DNA of 58,305 nucleotides from Oscillospiraceae bacterium (lineage in GTDB: Bacteria > Bacillota > Clostridia > Monoglobales > WRAG01). The notes under the pieces are model-generated. The model was not told the DNA's origin. It ran no database searches and saw only the letters and a program-made list of their open reading frames with translations. The position numbers and the translations under genes were made by a program. Of the stretch, positions 1 to 7,953 are shown one piece after another; within the stretch, counting starts at the first letter, position 1; each line of letters begins with the position of its first letter. The stretch spans positions 1 to 58,305 of the forward strand of contig WRAG01000011.1 of the NCBI GenBank assembly GCA_009780345.1. The letters run 5' to 3'.

Positions 1-374
1 AGGGGCGTAAGATTTTGCTTGCAAAATCCACAGCCATCTGCAAGCACGAACTGTTAGCAAAATCAAAGATTTTGACAGTTCAGCGAATTATCCAGTGAGC
101 GTAAGCGAGTCGGGAAAGATTAGTGTGTGCGGGTGCCGCTTTCGACCATAAGTATGTGATTAGGGAAGGGAGGCAGGTTGCCGACCGCCTGACTTTCGTC
201 AGCCCTTGAAAAAATTTTTGGAGCGAAGCGACAAAAATTTTTAAATACCCCCAACCCCACCCGAGACGCTTTACTCCACTGTATCGACACCCCCGCGCCC
301 GCAGGCGAAAAAATGGGTTTTAGGGCAAAGCCCTATTAAATTTTTTAAATCTCAAACCACAAAGGAGAAAAATT
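1..374. repeat. Mosaic intergenic repeat block
   Basis: No gene is seen. The stretch has modules that recur elsewhere in the window. Positions 1-40 are a reverse-oriented copy of the module at about 30690-30755 and 46995-47050. Positions 84-123 (CGAATTATCCAGTGAG...) recur at 24812-24845 and 38398-38436. Positions 321-335 are the small palindrome TAGGGCAAAGCCCTA. The hairpin at about 205-245 pairs AAAAATTTTT tracts. It is probably an untranslated repeat region upstream of the alkyltransferase gene. Confidence 0.7.
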
Positions 375-854
375 ATGAATTTTATGTATTTTTACGAATT
401 TCCAATCGGAAAAGTGGGAATCGCCGAGGAAAACGGCGCGATTTCACACGTGTTTTTTGATGATACAACCAACAAGCCCCCCGAAAACACAGAAGTTAAA
501 GAAACACCGCTAATCAAACTCGCCGCGTCGCAGATCCAAGAATACTTTGACGGAAAGCGCACAGATTTTGACCTGCCGCTGACATACAACGGAACAACCT
601 TCCAAACCGCGGCATGGGAAGCATTGCGAGCGATACCGTATGGCGAGCTTCGCAGCTACAAAGACCAAGCGACTGCCATCGGAAACGTTAAAGCCTGCCG
701 CGCGGTTGGAATGGCGAACAATCGCAATCCGATTTCGATAATTATTCCCTGCCACCGCGTTGTGGGGCATAACGGAAAGCTTGTCGGCTACGGCGGCGGA
801 CTGTCAACGAAGGAATATTTATTAAACTTGGAATCCAAACAAAAGGAAATGTAA
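375..854 (+). CDS. ogt: Methylated-DNA--[protein]-cysteine S-methyltransferase
   Basis: The 159-aa protein transfers alkyl groups from O6-alkylguanine (or O4-alkylthymine) in DNA onto its own cysteine, a suicide repair reaction in the cytoplasm. The active-site motif PCHRVV is present near residue 128, followed by the conserved GYGGGLSTKEYLL segment. A short N-terminal ribonuclease-like domain precedes the C-terminal winged-helix DNA-binding domain. The length is typical of the family. An AGGAGA ribosome site lies 6-8 nt before the ATG. The next gene starts 2 nt after the stop, so the two are probably co-transcribed. Family assignment is firm; ogt versus another symbol for the same activity is a naming choice. 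Confidence 0.93.
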   Translation: MNFMYFYEFPIGKVGIAEENGAISHVFFDDTTNKPPENTEVKETPLIKLAASQIQEYFDGKRTDFDLPLTYNGTTFQTAAWEALRAIPYGELRSYKDQATAIGNVKACRAVGMANNRNPISIIIPCHRVVGHNGKLVGYGGGLSTKEYLLNLESKQKEM

Positions 855-856
855 TA

Positions 857-1327
857 ATGAACAAAAGATTAAGGAAATTACTATATATGGCTATGGTTGC
901 AGCACTCATAGTCAGTCTATTCGTAATCCCCGCAACGGCAGACACGCCGGAAATCAGCGTAATACTAAACGGCGAAGAATTAACCTTTGACGTTCCGCCG
1001 CAAATTATCGATAATCGCACTATGGTTCCCATGCGCGCCATATTCGAGGCGTTGGGGGCGTGGATTGAGTGGGTTGACGACGAAGAGCTAATAGAATTTT
1101 TGATTCATATATTTGATGACATCGCTTATGAATTAGGGGCAGAAAGTAGCGATTGGGTGGTTGACTCGCCATTGATAACCGGCGGCAAAATCAATTTTAT
1201 TGTGGATAACCGCACACTTGTGCCCCTCCGCGCAATTTCGGAGGCGTTAGACGCCGCCGTCGAGTGGGACGAGCATACACGAACGGTAACCATAACCGCG
1301 GACAATATTGAAGAAATGCTGAATTAA
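857..1327 (+). CDS. Secreted stalk-domain (copper amine oxidase N-terminal-like) protein
   Basis: The 156-aa protein has an N-terminal signal peptide (basic start MNKRLRKLL, hydrophobic stretch to about residue 28, ending PATA-DT). The rest resembles the copper amine oxidase N-domain, a beta-rich module found singly in many clostridial exported proteins. Two half-repeats are visible: DNRTMVPMRAIFEALGA near residue 52 and DNRTLVPLRAISEALDA near residue 112. No catalytic domain follows. Its job is unknown; a cell-surface or spore-surface structural role is an inference. It follows the alkyltransferase with a 2-nt gap. Confidence 0.8.
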   Translation: MNKRLRKLLYMAMVAALIVSLFVIPATADTPEISVILNGEELTFDVPPQIIDNRTMVPMRAIFEALGAWIEWVDDEELIEFLIHIFDDIAYELGAESSDWVVDSPLITGGKINFIVDNRTLVPLRAISEALDAAVEWDEHTRTVTITADNIEEMLN

Positions 1328-1357
1328 AAAAGAGGACGCTTACGCGTCCTCTTTTTT
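1326..1357. terminator. Bidirectional rho-independent terminator
   Basis: The perfect 9-bp stem AGAGGACGC/GCGTCCTCT has a TTAC loop, with A-tract on the left and T-tract on the right. It serves the + strand stalk-protein gene and the convergent mscL gene. The last mscL codons lie inside the hairpin. Confidence 0.88.
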
Positions 1358-1762
1358 AAGCATATCGCGGATTTCCAGAAGTAACTCTTCCTCTTTCGAC
1401 GGCGGAGCGGGAACTTCTTCCTCTTGCGGCTTACTTTTTATATATTTTTTCCTAAGTCCGGTGACAAGTTTCACCATCATAAAAATACACAGCGCAATTA
1501 TGAAAAAATCAATAATATTTTGCAAAAATTGTCCGTAATTTATCAAAACCGGCGGCGTATAACCGTCAATCGACGGTATGGTAATCGCTAACTCCGCCAC
1601 CGAAACACTTCCGGTAAATACGCTTATAAACGGCATTAAGATATCGTTCACAAACGAAGTCACAATCCTGCCGAACGCGCCCCCGAGTATAACTCCGACC
1701 GCCATGTCCAACACTTTTCCCTTTATGGCGAAATTCTTAAATTCTTGTAATCTCTTTTTCAC
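1340..1762 (-). CDS. mscL: Large-conductance mechanosensitive channel MscL
   Basis: The 140-aa membrane protein opens a large pore under membrane tension and releases solutes during hypo-osmotic shock. The N-terminal amphipathic helix MKKRLQEFKNFAIKGKV leads into TM1 with the family signature DMAVGVILGGAFGRIVTS. A periplasmic-type loop and TM2 (about residues 80-100) follow, then the charged C-terminal bundle ending in a Glu-rich helix. The length fits the family. It is monocistronic, with its own promoter at 1791-1819 and a terminator overlapping its 3' end. Confidence 0.96.
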   Translation of the reverse strand: MKKRLQEFKNFAIKGKVLDMAVGVILGGAFGRIVTSFVNDILMPFISVFTGSVSVAELAITIPSIDGYTPPVLINYGQFLQNIIDFFIIALCIFMMVKLVTGLRKKYIKSKPQEEEVPAPPSKEEELLLEIRDMLKKEDA

Positions 1763-1790
1763 AAACTTCCTCCATTCTGATGTTTAAATT

Positions 1791-1819
1791 ATCATATCAT
1801 ATTCGACAAAAATTTGCAA
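1791..1819 (-). promoter_or_regulatory. SigA-type promoter of mscL
   Basis: On the minus strand, TTGCAA (1814-1819) and TATGAT (1791-1796) are separated by exactly 17 bp, about 30 bp upstream of the mscL start. Confidence 0.65.
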
Positions 1820-1912
1820 GATACGAAAATTTCACATTTTTCATTATGTAAACATATTATGTAAAGAAACCTATCAGGTTTTAATGTTGACTTATTTTAG
1901 GAGGATTTTTCT

Positions 1913-2200
1913 ATGGAAAATATGGATAATATGATGAATCGACCACCGATAATGCCCGAACCGCCGCCGATAGGAACCATGCCGCCCGTCATGCCCGTGC
2001 CGCCTGTCGGAGTAATTCCGCCGCCGGTGCATCCGTCGGTTGACGTTCGGCTTGGATACGCGTTTGTGCCGAAACAAATCGCGAACGATAGGAATTTGTA
2101 TATGTCAGAGATGGGGCTTGAGCGGGGAACAATTTTTCCTGACCTTGATAAGCCCCTTGGCGTGTATGGTTATCAGGATTTAGGGGAGGGTTGTAAGTAA
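1913..2200 (+). CDS. cotJA: Spore coat-associated protein CotJA
   Basis: The 95-aa protein is the first gene of the cotJ operon, which encodes inner-coat components made in the mother cell. A Met/Pro-rich N-terminus (residues 1-40) is followed by the family core, with GYAFVPKQ and GLERGTIFPDLDKPLGVYG. An AGGAGG site lies 8 nt before the ATG. The stop codon overlaps the cotJB start (TAATG). A mother-cell SigE promoter is expected for this operon, but I could not identify a convincing one in 1763-1912. Confidence 0.9.
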   Translation: MENMDNMMNRPPIMPEPPPIGTMPPVMPVPPVGVIPPPVHPSVDVRLGYAFVPKQIANDRNLYMSEMGLERGTIFPDLDKPLGVYGYQDLGEGCK

Positions 2201-2439
2201 TGAGCAGAGAAATGTTAATGAAACGGATTAACGCCTACGGGCTTGCCGTTGGCGATTGGAACTTGTACCTCGACACGCACCCGGACGATAGAATGGGAAT
2301 TAACCAGTATCACGATAATCTGAAAAAATTGCGCAGTCTGGTAACTGAGTTTGAAGCGCGGTTCGGCCCGCTATCCGCCGCCGCATCGACATCTATGGAC
2401 AGGTGGGACTGGGTTGACGACCCGTGGCCGTGGGATTAG
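2200..2439 (+). CDS. cotJB: Spore coat protein CotJB
   Basis: The 79-aa protein shows the CotJB pattern: LMKRINAYGLAVGDWNLYLDTHP, then a helix with YHDNLKKLRSLVTEFEARFGPL. It partners with CotJA and CotJC in the spore coat. It is translationally coupled to cotJA by a 1-nt overlap. In most genomes cotJC follows almost directly; here a 95-nt gap precedes the cotJC start at 2535, and cotJC is interrupted after 32 codons. Confidence 0.9.
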   Translation: MSREMLMKRINAYGLAVGDWNLYLDTHPDDRMGINQYHDNLKKLRSLVTEFEARFGPLSAAASTSMDRWDWVDDPWPWD

Positions 2440-2534
2440 CGGGCAAGCCTGCTGAATGGACGCGCTTAAACATGTGCAGACATTGTACCGCGAGGCACGA
2501 TCGTTAGAATTAAAAAGGAGAGTGAAAATAATAT

Positions 2535-2632
2535 ATGTGGAGTTATCAAAAGAATTTACAATACCCGATTAAGGTAAAAAATCCAAACCCGCGCTTAGCA
2601 AGCTATATTGTATCACAATACGGCGGCCCTGA
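2535..2632 (+). CDS. cotJC: cotJC segment 1 of 3 (codons 1-32), interrupted by element 1
   Basis: The segment reads MWSYQKNLQYPIKVKN..., then SQYGGP, the conserved N-terminus of CotJC, a di-manganese catalase-family spore coat protein. A ribosome site AAAGGAG lies about 14 nt upstream. Homology stops at P32 (codon 2628-2630). The next two bases, GA (2631-2632), are the shared crossover bases; the downstream partner is at 16186-16187. Without excision the frame runs 15 more codons into the element and stops at 2676-2678, giving a useless 47-aa product. Joining to 16188 restores GAC GGC GAG (DGE). Confidence 0.9.
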
Positions 2633-2652
2633 GTGCCAAACTATGTTTTTAG
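2621..2652. other. attL of element 1
   Basis: cotJC sequence CGGCGGCCCT meets the element at crossover GA (2631-2632). The element-side half-site is 2633-2652. Its CCAAACTATGTTTTTAG is an imperfect inverted match (12 of 17) to CTATAAATTCAGTTCGG at the other end (16167-16183). Confidence 0.75.
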
Positions 2653-2659
2653 TTTGTCC

Positions 2660-4231
2660 TCAAACTATTGATACATAAGGGTTTGAGAATTTCCAGTTTA
2701 CAACTATTTCCTTTTCCGCTGTGATTTCTACTCGGTCAATCAGCTTAAAAAGTATAGATTTTTCTACTATGTCAAAATTAGATATTTCTTTAATTATTGA
2801 CATATAATCAATGGGAGTTTTGGGAGCTTGCTCGGCTTTCATTTTGTCGGCAAGTTTAATATATTTTTGGCTTAAAAATTCCTTTTCCTCGTTATACTCG
2901 CCCGACATAGACAAAAACAGATCTTCATCAATTACGCCCTTTAACTTGTCCAAATACAACCCTTTTATAATTTCTTTAACCTCGGCAAGTTTACGGCTAA
3001 TGGTTTCAAGTTCGGTTTCGATTTGCTTTCCTCTCTTGACTTTTAATCCCTCAAACTCTTTGTAATAATCATCATTCAAGGTATGATTTGCCATAGCCTT
3101 TAACTCGTCTATAACGTAGCTTTCAACGACATTTTCGTACATTTGGTGATTAGTACAAACGCTTGGGCCGTATTTAGTGTAAGTCATACATAACATCATC
3201 ATTTTTTTAGACTTACTACGCCGATATGTCATTTTCGCTCCACAATCTTGGCAGAACAGCAAGCCGTTTAATAAATGCGGTGCTTCTTCGGGTTTCGCAT
3301 AATGGACAATACGCTTTTCTATAAGTTCTTGTACAGCGTGAAAATCTTCGGACGATATAATTGGCTCGTGCGTATTTTCGACGATAATCCAATTCTTGCG
3401 ATCAATTTTTCTGTACTTTTCCAACTTATAATTGATTTTCTCTTGCCTACGCTGTGTCATGCTTCCCATATAAGACGGATTTGTCAAAGTATTCTTAATT
3501 GTTTCCTGTGTCCAACGATACTTTTTTAACATAGCATTTTTATATGTGCTTGTGTGTAACTTGTACTTTGCAGGGCAAGGCACACCCTCATTATTCAAGT
3601 TTTTAACAATTCCACACATACTAATGCCGTTCATATAATCGTTAAATATCCGCCGTACCACCTTTGCGGCTTCCTCATCAATTAAAAATGCGTTTTTGTC
3701 ATTCGGGTCTTTGATATATCCGTAAGGAGCGAACGCTCCGATAAACTGTCCGTTCTTGCGTTTGGTATCCATAGCAATCCGCACTTTTTTTGATATGTCT
3801 TTTGCATACATATCATTTATAACGGACTTGAACGGTGACATATCATTGTTATTGCTTTGTGAAAATGTATCTATTCCGTCACCCAAAGCAATATACCGCA
3901 CATTTTTTTCGGGAAAATACCGCTCCAAATAATAGCCTGTATCTATGTAATCTCTACCTAACCTTGATAAATCTTTGGTAATTACGAGATTAACCTTTTT
4001 ACTCTCGATGTCAGCTATCATTCGCTTGAAGTCGGGGCGGTCATAATTCAACCCCGAATAGCCATCATCAATATAGATGTCTACGATATTCCAACCTTGC
4101 TCTATGACATACTGCGTTATAAATTCCTTTTGATTTGCTATACTTTCCGATTGCTCGGAGCTTTCGTCCTCCTTTGATAACCGCAAATAAATTGCAACCT
4201 TGTATATTATTTCTAAAAAGTTATTAAACAT
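2660..4231 (-). CDS. Large serine recombinase (element 1 integrase/excisionase)
   Basis: The 523-aa site-specific recombinase is the likely enzyme that inserts and excises element 1 at cotJC. The N-terminal resolvase domain (about residues 10-160) begins VAIYLRLSKEDESSEQSES, with the catalytic serine in RLS or the following S. ITKDLSRLGRDY is the conserved arginine-containing motif. A recombinase domain, a zinc ribbon (FCQDCGAKM ... LCM ... VCTN, about residues 325-365) and a C-terminal coiled coil follow. The 3' end lies 28 bp from the crossover, typical for such integrases. The start overlaps the upstream 54-aa ORF, with an AAGGAGG site. Same enzyme class as SpoIVCA, which excises skin. Confidence 0.95.
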   Translation of the reverse strand: MFNNFLEIIYKVAIYLRLSKEDESSEQSESIANQKEFITQYVIEQGWNIVDIYIDDGYSGLNYDRPDFKRMIADIESKKVNLVITKDLSRLGRDYIDTGYYLERYFPEKNVRYIALGDGIDTFSQSNNNDMSPFKSVINDMYAKDISKKVRIAMDTKRKNGQFIGAFAPYGYIKDPNDKNAFLIDEEAAKVVRRIFNDYMNGISMCGIVKNLNNEGVPCPAKYKLHTSTYKNAMLKKYRWTQETIKNTLTNPSYMGSMTQRRQEKINYKLEKYRKIDRKNWIIVENTHEPIISSEDFHAVQELIEKRIVHYAKPEEAPHLLNGLLFCQDCGAKMTYRRSKSKKMMMLCMTYTKYGPSVCTNHQMYENVVESYVIDELKAMANHTLNDDYYKEFEGLKVKRGKQIETELETISRKLAEVKEIIKGLYLDKLKGVIDEDLFLSMSGEYNEEKEFLSQKYIKLADKMKAEQAPKTPIDYMSIIKEISNFDIVEKSILFKLIDRVEITAEKEIVVNWKFSNPYVSIV

Positions 4232-4388
4232 TAGGTATATCCTCCTTATGCTTAATAACTAATCGCTTTTGTATATTAGATAAATCAAGTCTTTTAACGC
4301 CTTGCGCAAGCAAGTCTATAAATTTTTCACCTTGTTCGTTATAAATGTTTTCGATAGTATAAGTAAGTCTTTTTTTATTTTCAACCAT
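4224..4388 (-). CDS. Small recombinase-coupled protein (54 aa)
   Basis: A 54-codon ORF (start MVENKKRLTYTIENIYNEQG, end HKEDIPNV) overlaps the recombinase start by 8 nt (ATGTTTAA), so translation is coupled. It is basic and helical with a SHOCT-like or short helix-turn pattern (GEKFIDLLAQGVKRL). Small coupled ORFs next to large serine recombinases often help excision or regulation. It is a candidate recombination directionality factor for element 1, by position only. Confidence 0.6.
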   Translation of the reverse strand: MVENKKRLTYTIENIYNEQGEKFIDLLAQGVKRLDLSNIQKRLVIKHKEDIPNV

Positions 4389-4773
4389 ACTTATCACCCA
4401 ATATGATGTATATGAGTGATTTCGCTTGTCCTATGGCTCTAGTTTATATATTCGCTTTTTTGTGCGAAAATCCTCTTTTTTAGCACAAGAAAAAACAAAC
4501 GAATTTAACCGTTTGTCAAAAGTCCATGTCTAAAAATTATTTTTATCTAGGTACAAATTAGGTACACTTTTTTCATTTGCTATCATTTTGTGATAAGTCA
4601 TGAAAATTCACAAATGCCCTAATTATGGGATATTGACCTATATGCAGTTATGAACGGTTTATGTATTCTTGTTTCCGGTATTCTCCACCAAAATGACATA
4701 AAATGCCGTAATTGCGGCACTGGTAAGTGTTTTATAGCGTTTTAGGTACACTTTAGGTACACTTGAAACATAT
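4389..4773. other. attP-like region of the tyrosine integrase
   Basis: The non-coding stretch holds four copies of TAGGTACA in two pairs, each pair with 11-bp spacing: 4548/4559 and 4743/4754. Between them is TTCTCCACCA (4681-4690), which looks like the 3' end of a tRNA or tmRNA (the usual core target of tyrosine integrases). An AT-rich hairpin-forming segment (TGCCGTAATTGCGGCA, 4703-4718) lies next to it. Paired arm-type repeats on both sides of a core-like sequence resemble an intact attP. No cloverleaf or tRNA gene is present. Confidence 0.45.
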
Positions 4774-6051
4774 TTAACTGAATAAAGGATTTTTTGTAGC
4801 TGCTGGGCTTTTGAAAAATTCTTTTTTCATGCTTGAATTTATTAAGTTTAAATCTATATTGTAATTATCTTCAATCAAGTCCAATTCTTCAATTATTACA
4901 TCTTCGACTTCGGGGAATAAATGAGCATAAGTTTCTAATACCACAGCAACGGTATCGCCTAATCTATAAGCAATAAGTTCAACCTTGACACCTTTACTAA
5001 TTAAATAACTTGCGTGCGAATGTCTAAATTCGTGGTTTGTAATTCTATTTATTTCTATGCCGTATTTTTCTTTTACTAATTTAAAAGAAGAATCCTTTAC
5101 GTTATCTATTGATTGGCTTGCTAAATGCCTATTGCCGCCAAAGACAAACCATTTTTCATTAAATCCCTCAAGTTCCTTATAATGCTGATACAATTCCAAC
5201 AATAGATTTTTCAATATTATTGGCATTTTAATTGTTCGGTTTTTTCGATTTTTCGTATTGGTGATTTTAAATCTATTACCATACTCATCACGTTCGTCAG
5301 TTTTTGTTGTAACAGTTTTAATAATTCGTACTTGATTAGTATTCCATAATATATCTTCCCAAAATAATGCCTGTGCTTCGCCTTTTCTAACTCCCATATA
5401 GTATAAAAAAGCAAAAAATACTTTATACACTATCTTATCAATAACACTTGCAAATAGATTATATTCAACAGGCGTAATGTATCTGATTTTTTCTTCATCA
5501 GCAATTACTGTTTCACTTTTATCGTGAAAATTACTTACTATCTTTGCAACATTTTCTTTTAATCCACAAAATTCAACACCATAGTTTAAAGCTGTTCGGA
5601 ATTCAGAAATTAGTGCTCTCTTGTATTTAAGAGAATATTTTCTGTCTTTGCTATATGTTGCTTGGTTGATTATAGATTTCCAATCTATAATCACATTAAC
5701 TGTTATATCGTGAATATTAATTTTGCCAAAATGAGGCAAGATGTGGTTTTTAATACGGCTAATTTTAGAATACTTTGAAGAACCTTTTATTCTTTTTTCG
5801 GTATCGGTATAACTTAAATATTTAGAATACATTTCCTCAAATGTTATATCTATTTTGGGATTTGTATTACCTACTTCCTGTTGTATTTTGTTATCTACCA
5901 AAAATTGGATTTCAGCCGTTTGGGCTTGCTTCTCTGTTGCAAATTTTTTGCTTTTATTTCGGTCTTTTACACCATTAACTTTTATATATTTGACGGAAAA
6001 ATACCATTTTCGTCCGTCTTTTGTAGCTGTCTTTGATTCATATACAGCCAT
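4774..6051 (-). CDS. Tyrosine-type site-specific integrase
   Basis: The 425-aa phage/ICE integrase catalyses cutting and rejoining via a tyrosine. The N-terminal AP2-like arm-binding domain (KWYFSVKYIKVNGVKDRN) is followed by a SAM-like core-binding domain (about residues 65-175) and the catalytic domain. Catalytic residues can be placed: Arg in MGVRKGEAQALFW, H..R..H in HEFRHSHASY, and Tyr in LETYAHLFPEV. It resembles Tn916/ICE-type integrases. The start is 2 nt from the stop of the DUF3173-like gene. It does not match the cotJC junctions, so it is probably a second recombination module carried within element 1. Confidence 0.93.
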   Translation of the reverse strand: MAVYESKTATKDGRKWYFSVKYIKVNGVKDRNKSKKFATEKQAQTAEIQFLVDNKIQQEVGNTNPKIDITFEEMYSKYLSYTDTEKRIKGSSKYSKISRIKNHILPHFGKINIHDITVNVIIDWKSIINQATYSKDRKYSLKYKRALISEFRTALNYGVEFCGLKENVAKIVSNFHDKSETVIADEEKIRYITPVEYNLFASVIDKIVYKVFFAFLYYMGVRKGEAQALFWEDILWNTNQVRIIKTVTTKTDERDEYGNRFKITNTKNRKNRTIKMPIILKNLLLELYQHYKELEGFNEKWFVFGGNRHLASQSIDNVKDSSFKLVKEKYGIEINRITNHEFRHSHASYLISKGVKVELIAYRLGDTVAVVLETYAHLFPEVEDVIIEELDLIEDNYNIDLNLINSSMKKEFFKSPAATKNPLFS

Positions 6052-6053
6052 TT

Positions 6054-6323
6054 CTATATTTTCCTATCATTATTGACTTCCTTTTCTAACATAGCCATTT
6101 TTGCTATGTAGTCAATATCCATATTTAGGTAATCAATAACTTTAGACATAAGAACTTTCTTTTCTTTGCCACCCAAAAATTTTTTACCGCTCTTTAATAT
6201 GTCGGATTCAATTTCATTTCTAATTTGGCGAGCGTTATCTCGACCATTACCGCATAACTGCTTAATATCATTTACATTCGCCCATTGCTTGCTTATTAAG
6301 ACAAACAATTCACCATAAGTCAT
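6054..6323 (-). CDS. DUF3173-like integrase-associated DNA-binding protein
   Basis: The 89-aa helical protein is encoded directly upstream of the integrase. The segment NVNDIKQLCGNGRDNARQIRNEIE looks like a helix-turn-helix, followed by a region of the type KKVLMSKVIDYLNMD seen in DUF3173 proteins. These often sit next to tyrosine integrases of integrative elements and may act as excisionases or regulators. Assignment is by pattern and context. Confidence 0.6.
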   Translation of the reverse strand: MTYGELFVLISKQWANVNDIKQLCGNGRDNARQIRNEIESDILKSGKKFLGGKEKKVLMSKVIDYLNMDIDYIAKMAMLEKEVNNDRKI

Positions 6324-6415
6324 ACCAATACCCCCTTAATTGGCGTAGCAATATGTAATGATACATACATATTACTACAATTTACTATTTTTCTCAATGA
6401 TTTAACTATCTGTCA

Positions 6416-6655
6416 TTACTCTAAATCAAGCCTTACTTCTTCAAGTTTGGCAAGCAAATTTTCCAAACTTTTATTATCCATATTAATATATTTTGATTTT
6501 TTAATAAGTACACTTATTAGACTCTCTACAAACTCTACATTGTCTAACTCCTGTATAACTCTATCCTTTGACTTAATTATCCTTTTGGGATTGCCGAGCA
6601 ATCTATACTTCACGCAGAAATTGATTATTTCTTCTGCTAATTCTATTTTTTCCAT
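6416..6655 (-). CDS. Hypothetical helical protein (paralogue A)
   Basis: The 79-aa protein has no recognised domain. It is predicted all-helical (ELAEEIINFCVKYRLLGN ... VEFVESLISVLIK ... LENLLAKLEEVRLDL). It shows the same spacing of conserved positions as the neighbouring 94-aa protein: E(I/L)..EII...KY at the start, (F/I)(V/I)E.L in the middle and LE..L..LE..R at the end. The pair probably arose by duplication. Codon use is AT-rich like the rest of element 1. Function unknown. Confidence 0.6.
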   Translation of the reverse strand: MEKIELAEEIINFCVKYRLLGNPKRIIKSKDRVIQELDNVEFVESLISVLIKKSKYINMDNKSLENLLAKLEEVRLDLE

Positions 6656-6676
6656 AATACCCCTGTTTCTATTTTC

Positions 6677-6961
6677 CTACTGGCTTACCAGTTGGCTTTT
6701 TTCTTCTAAAAATTGATCTAAAAATAACATTGTTTTTCTATTTTCTAATTCTATTAAAAACGTTTCCAATCTTTTTCTATCCCTTAGAAATCTTTTTAAA
6801 CGTATTTCTTGGTGTAATCTTCTTAAAAGATTTTCTATAAAGATAATGCTTTCTATTCTGCTTGTTACCTCTTTTGCTATCAAAACTTCATTGTCCATTT
6901 CGATTATATTGAAATATTTGTAATAGTAAATAATTTCGTTTACTAATTCGTATGTGTTCAT
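6677..6961 (-). CDS. Hypothetical helical protein (paralogue B)
   Basis: The 94-aa predicted helical protein begins MNTYELVNEIIYYYKYFNII and has IIFIENLLRRL in the middle and LETFLIELENRKTMLFL near the end. It aligns with the 79-aa product of the next gene, 21 nt downstream, so the two form a duplicated pair in one transcript. It lies between the regulator at 7004-7486 and the integrase module. No function can be assigned. Confidence 0.6.
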   Translation of the reverse strand: MNTYELVNEIIYYYKYFNIIEMDNEVLIAKEVTSRIESIIFIENLLRRLHQEIRLKRFLRDRKRLETFLIELENRKTMLFLDQFLEEKSQLVSQ

Positions 6962-7003
6962 AAAACATAACCTCTTTCTATTTTTTTGCTTACAAAAAAG
7001 ATG

Positions 7004-7486
7004 TTAGGCTAATACTTTGATCCTAACATCTTTCTTCAAACATTGATTATCTAATCCAAGCGAGGATAAAAATTTAATGCAAGCACTTTTTCTAACTTGC
7101 CTAACCTTTTTATGTCCCCAGTTGATAACCTTTGCAATATCATATTCATTTTTATTTTCATAAAACGCATAATGAAATACATCTAATTCCAATTCGTTCA
7201 ATTTCTTTAAAGATACTGTTATCTTGGAAAATAATCTTTTTCTATAATAATCATTTTTTATTTTAGATATTTCTTTTATCAAAATAAAATCTTCTATCGC
7301 TGAATTGCTAATAGGCATAATTTGTTCGTAACGAACTTGATAACCTCTTGTAATCCTTGGGATATTTATTTTTTCGTTTGTGCTTTCTAAATACTGAAAC
7401 AACTTAAAAATATCTAATATGATATTCCGCAGACCTACATAACTGTATAAGTCTAACAACTTTTTGTTTAAAACTTCATTTTTCAC
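7004..7486 (-). CDS. Sigma-region-4/ArpU-like transcriptional regulator
   Basis: The 160-aa protein has a C-terminal helix-turn-helix of the sigma-70 region 4 / phage ArpU type: LELDVFHYAFYENKNEYDIAKVINWGHKKVRQVRKSACIKFL. Here the segment 'YDIAKVINWGHKKVRQVRKS' fits turn and recognition helix. The N-terminal half is helical with no recognised domain. Such proteins control late or transfer genes in phages and integrative elements. It probably regulates the downstream small genes or the whole module. The regulated targets are unknown. Confidence 0.65.
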   Translation of the reverse strand: MKNEVLNKKLLDLYSYVGLRNIILDIFKLFQYLESTNEKINIPRITRGYQVRYEQIMPISNSAIEDFILIKEISKIKNDYYRKRLFSKITVSLKKLNELELDVFHYAFYENKNEYDIAKVINWGHKKVRQVRKSACIKFLSSLGLDNQCLKKDVRIKVLA

Positions 7487-7953
7487 TCCCTCTTTACCTC
7501 TTTTACCTCTCTTTCTATTTCAACCAAAAAGAGCAGTAAATTACACGCAAAAATGTAATGTACTACTCTTTTAAAATACAAAATAATTTATATCATTGGT
7601 TACTGCTTGGATACAATTATTCCGTATCATACAATATTTTATCACACTAAAAGGCATAGTCAATGACCTAAAAAAGGGCATACTTCAAGGCGCAAAAAAG
7701 GGCAGTCAAAACTTGATTTGCCCTTGTAATTACTGGATTTGAAGTCATAGGCATTTGATATAGCATTTGCCTATTGACAAGGGTAGGCATTTTTTAAATA
7801 AAATTATTTCGTCTCACTTCTCGACAAAAAAGGAACTCGCCGTTTAAAAAGCGAATTCCATTTTGTCTAAAAATCAACCTCATTGTATATATTGCATTTG
7901 GAGTTTATAATACAAGGGTAAATTTTGTTATTCTCTTGAAAGTTTGCGTTATT
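7487..7953. other. Intergenic region with three hairpins
   Basis: No ORF is seen. 7525-7573 is a long imperfect inverted repeat (AAAGAGCAGTAAATTACA against TGTAATGTACTACTCTTT). 7699-7726 is AAGGGCAGTCAA / TTGATTTGCCCTT. 7828-7865 pairs GGAACTCGC with GCGAATTCC and, on the minus strand, is followed by T6, so it is the likely terminator of the operon starting at 9018. AAAAAGGGCA occurs twice near 7671-7703. Confidence 0.6.

Noticed and set aside
1763-1912. A SigE promoter for the cotJ operon
   Set aside because: No pair of -35/-10 sequences close to the SigE consensus with correct spacing was found.
4681-4690. A tRNA or tmRNA gene ending in CTCCACCA
   Set aside because: No cloverleaf or T-loop can be built upstream; treated as a core-like attachment sequence only.
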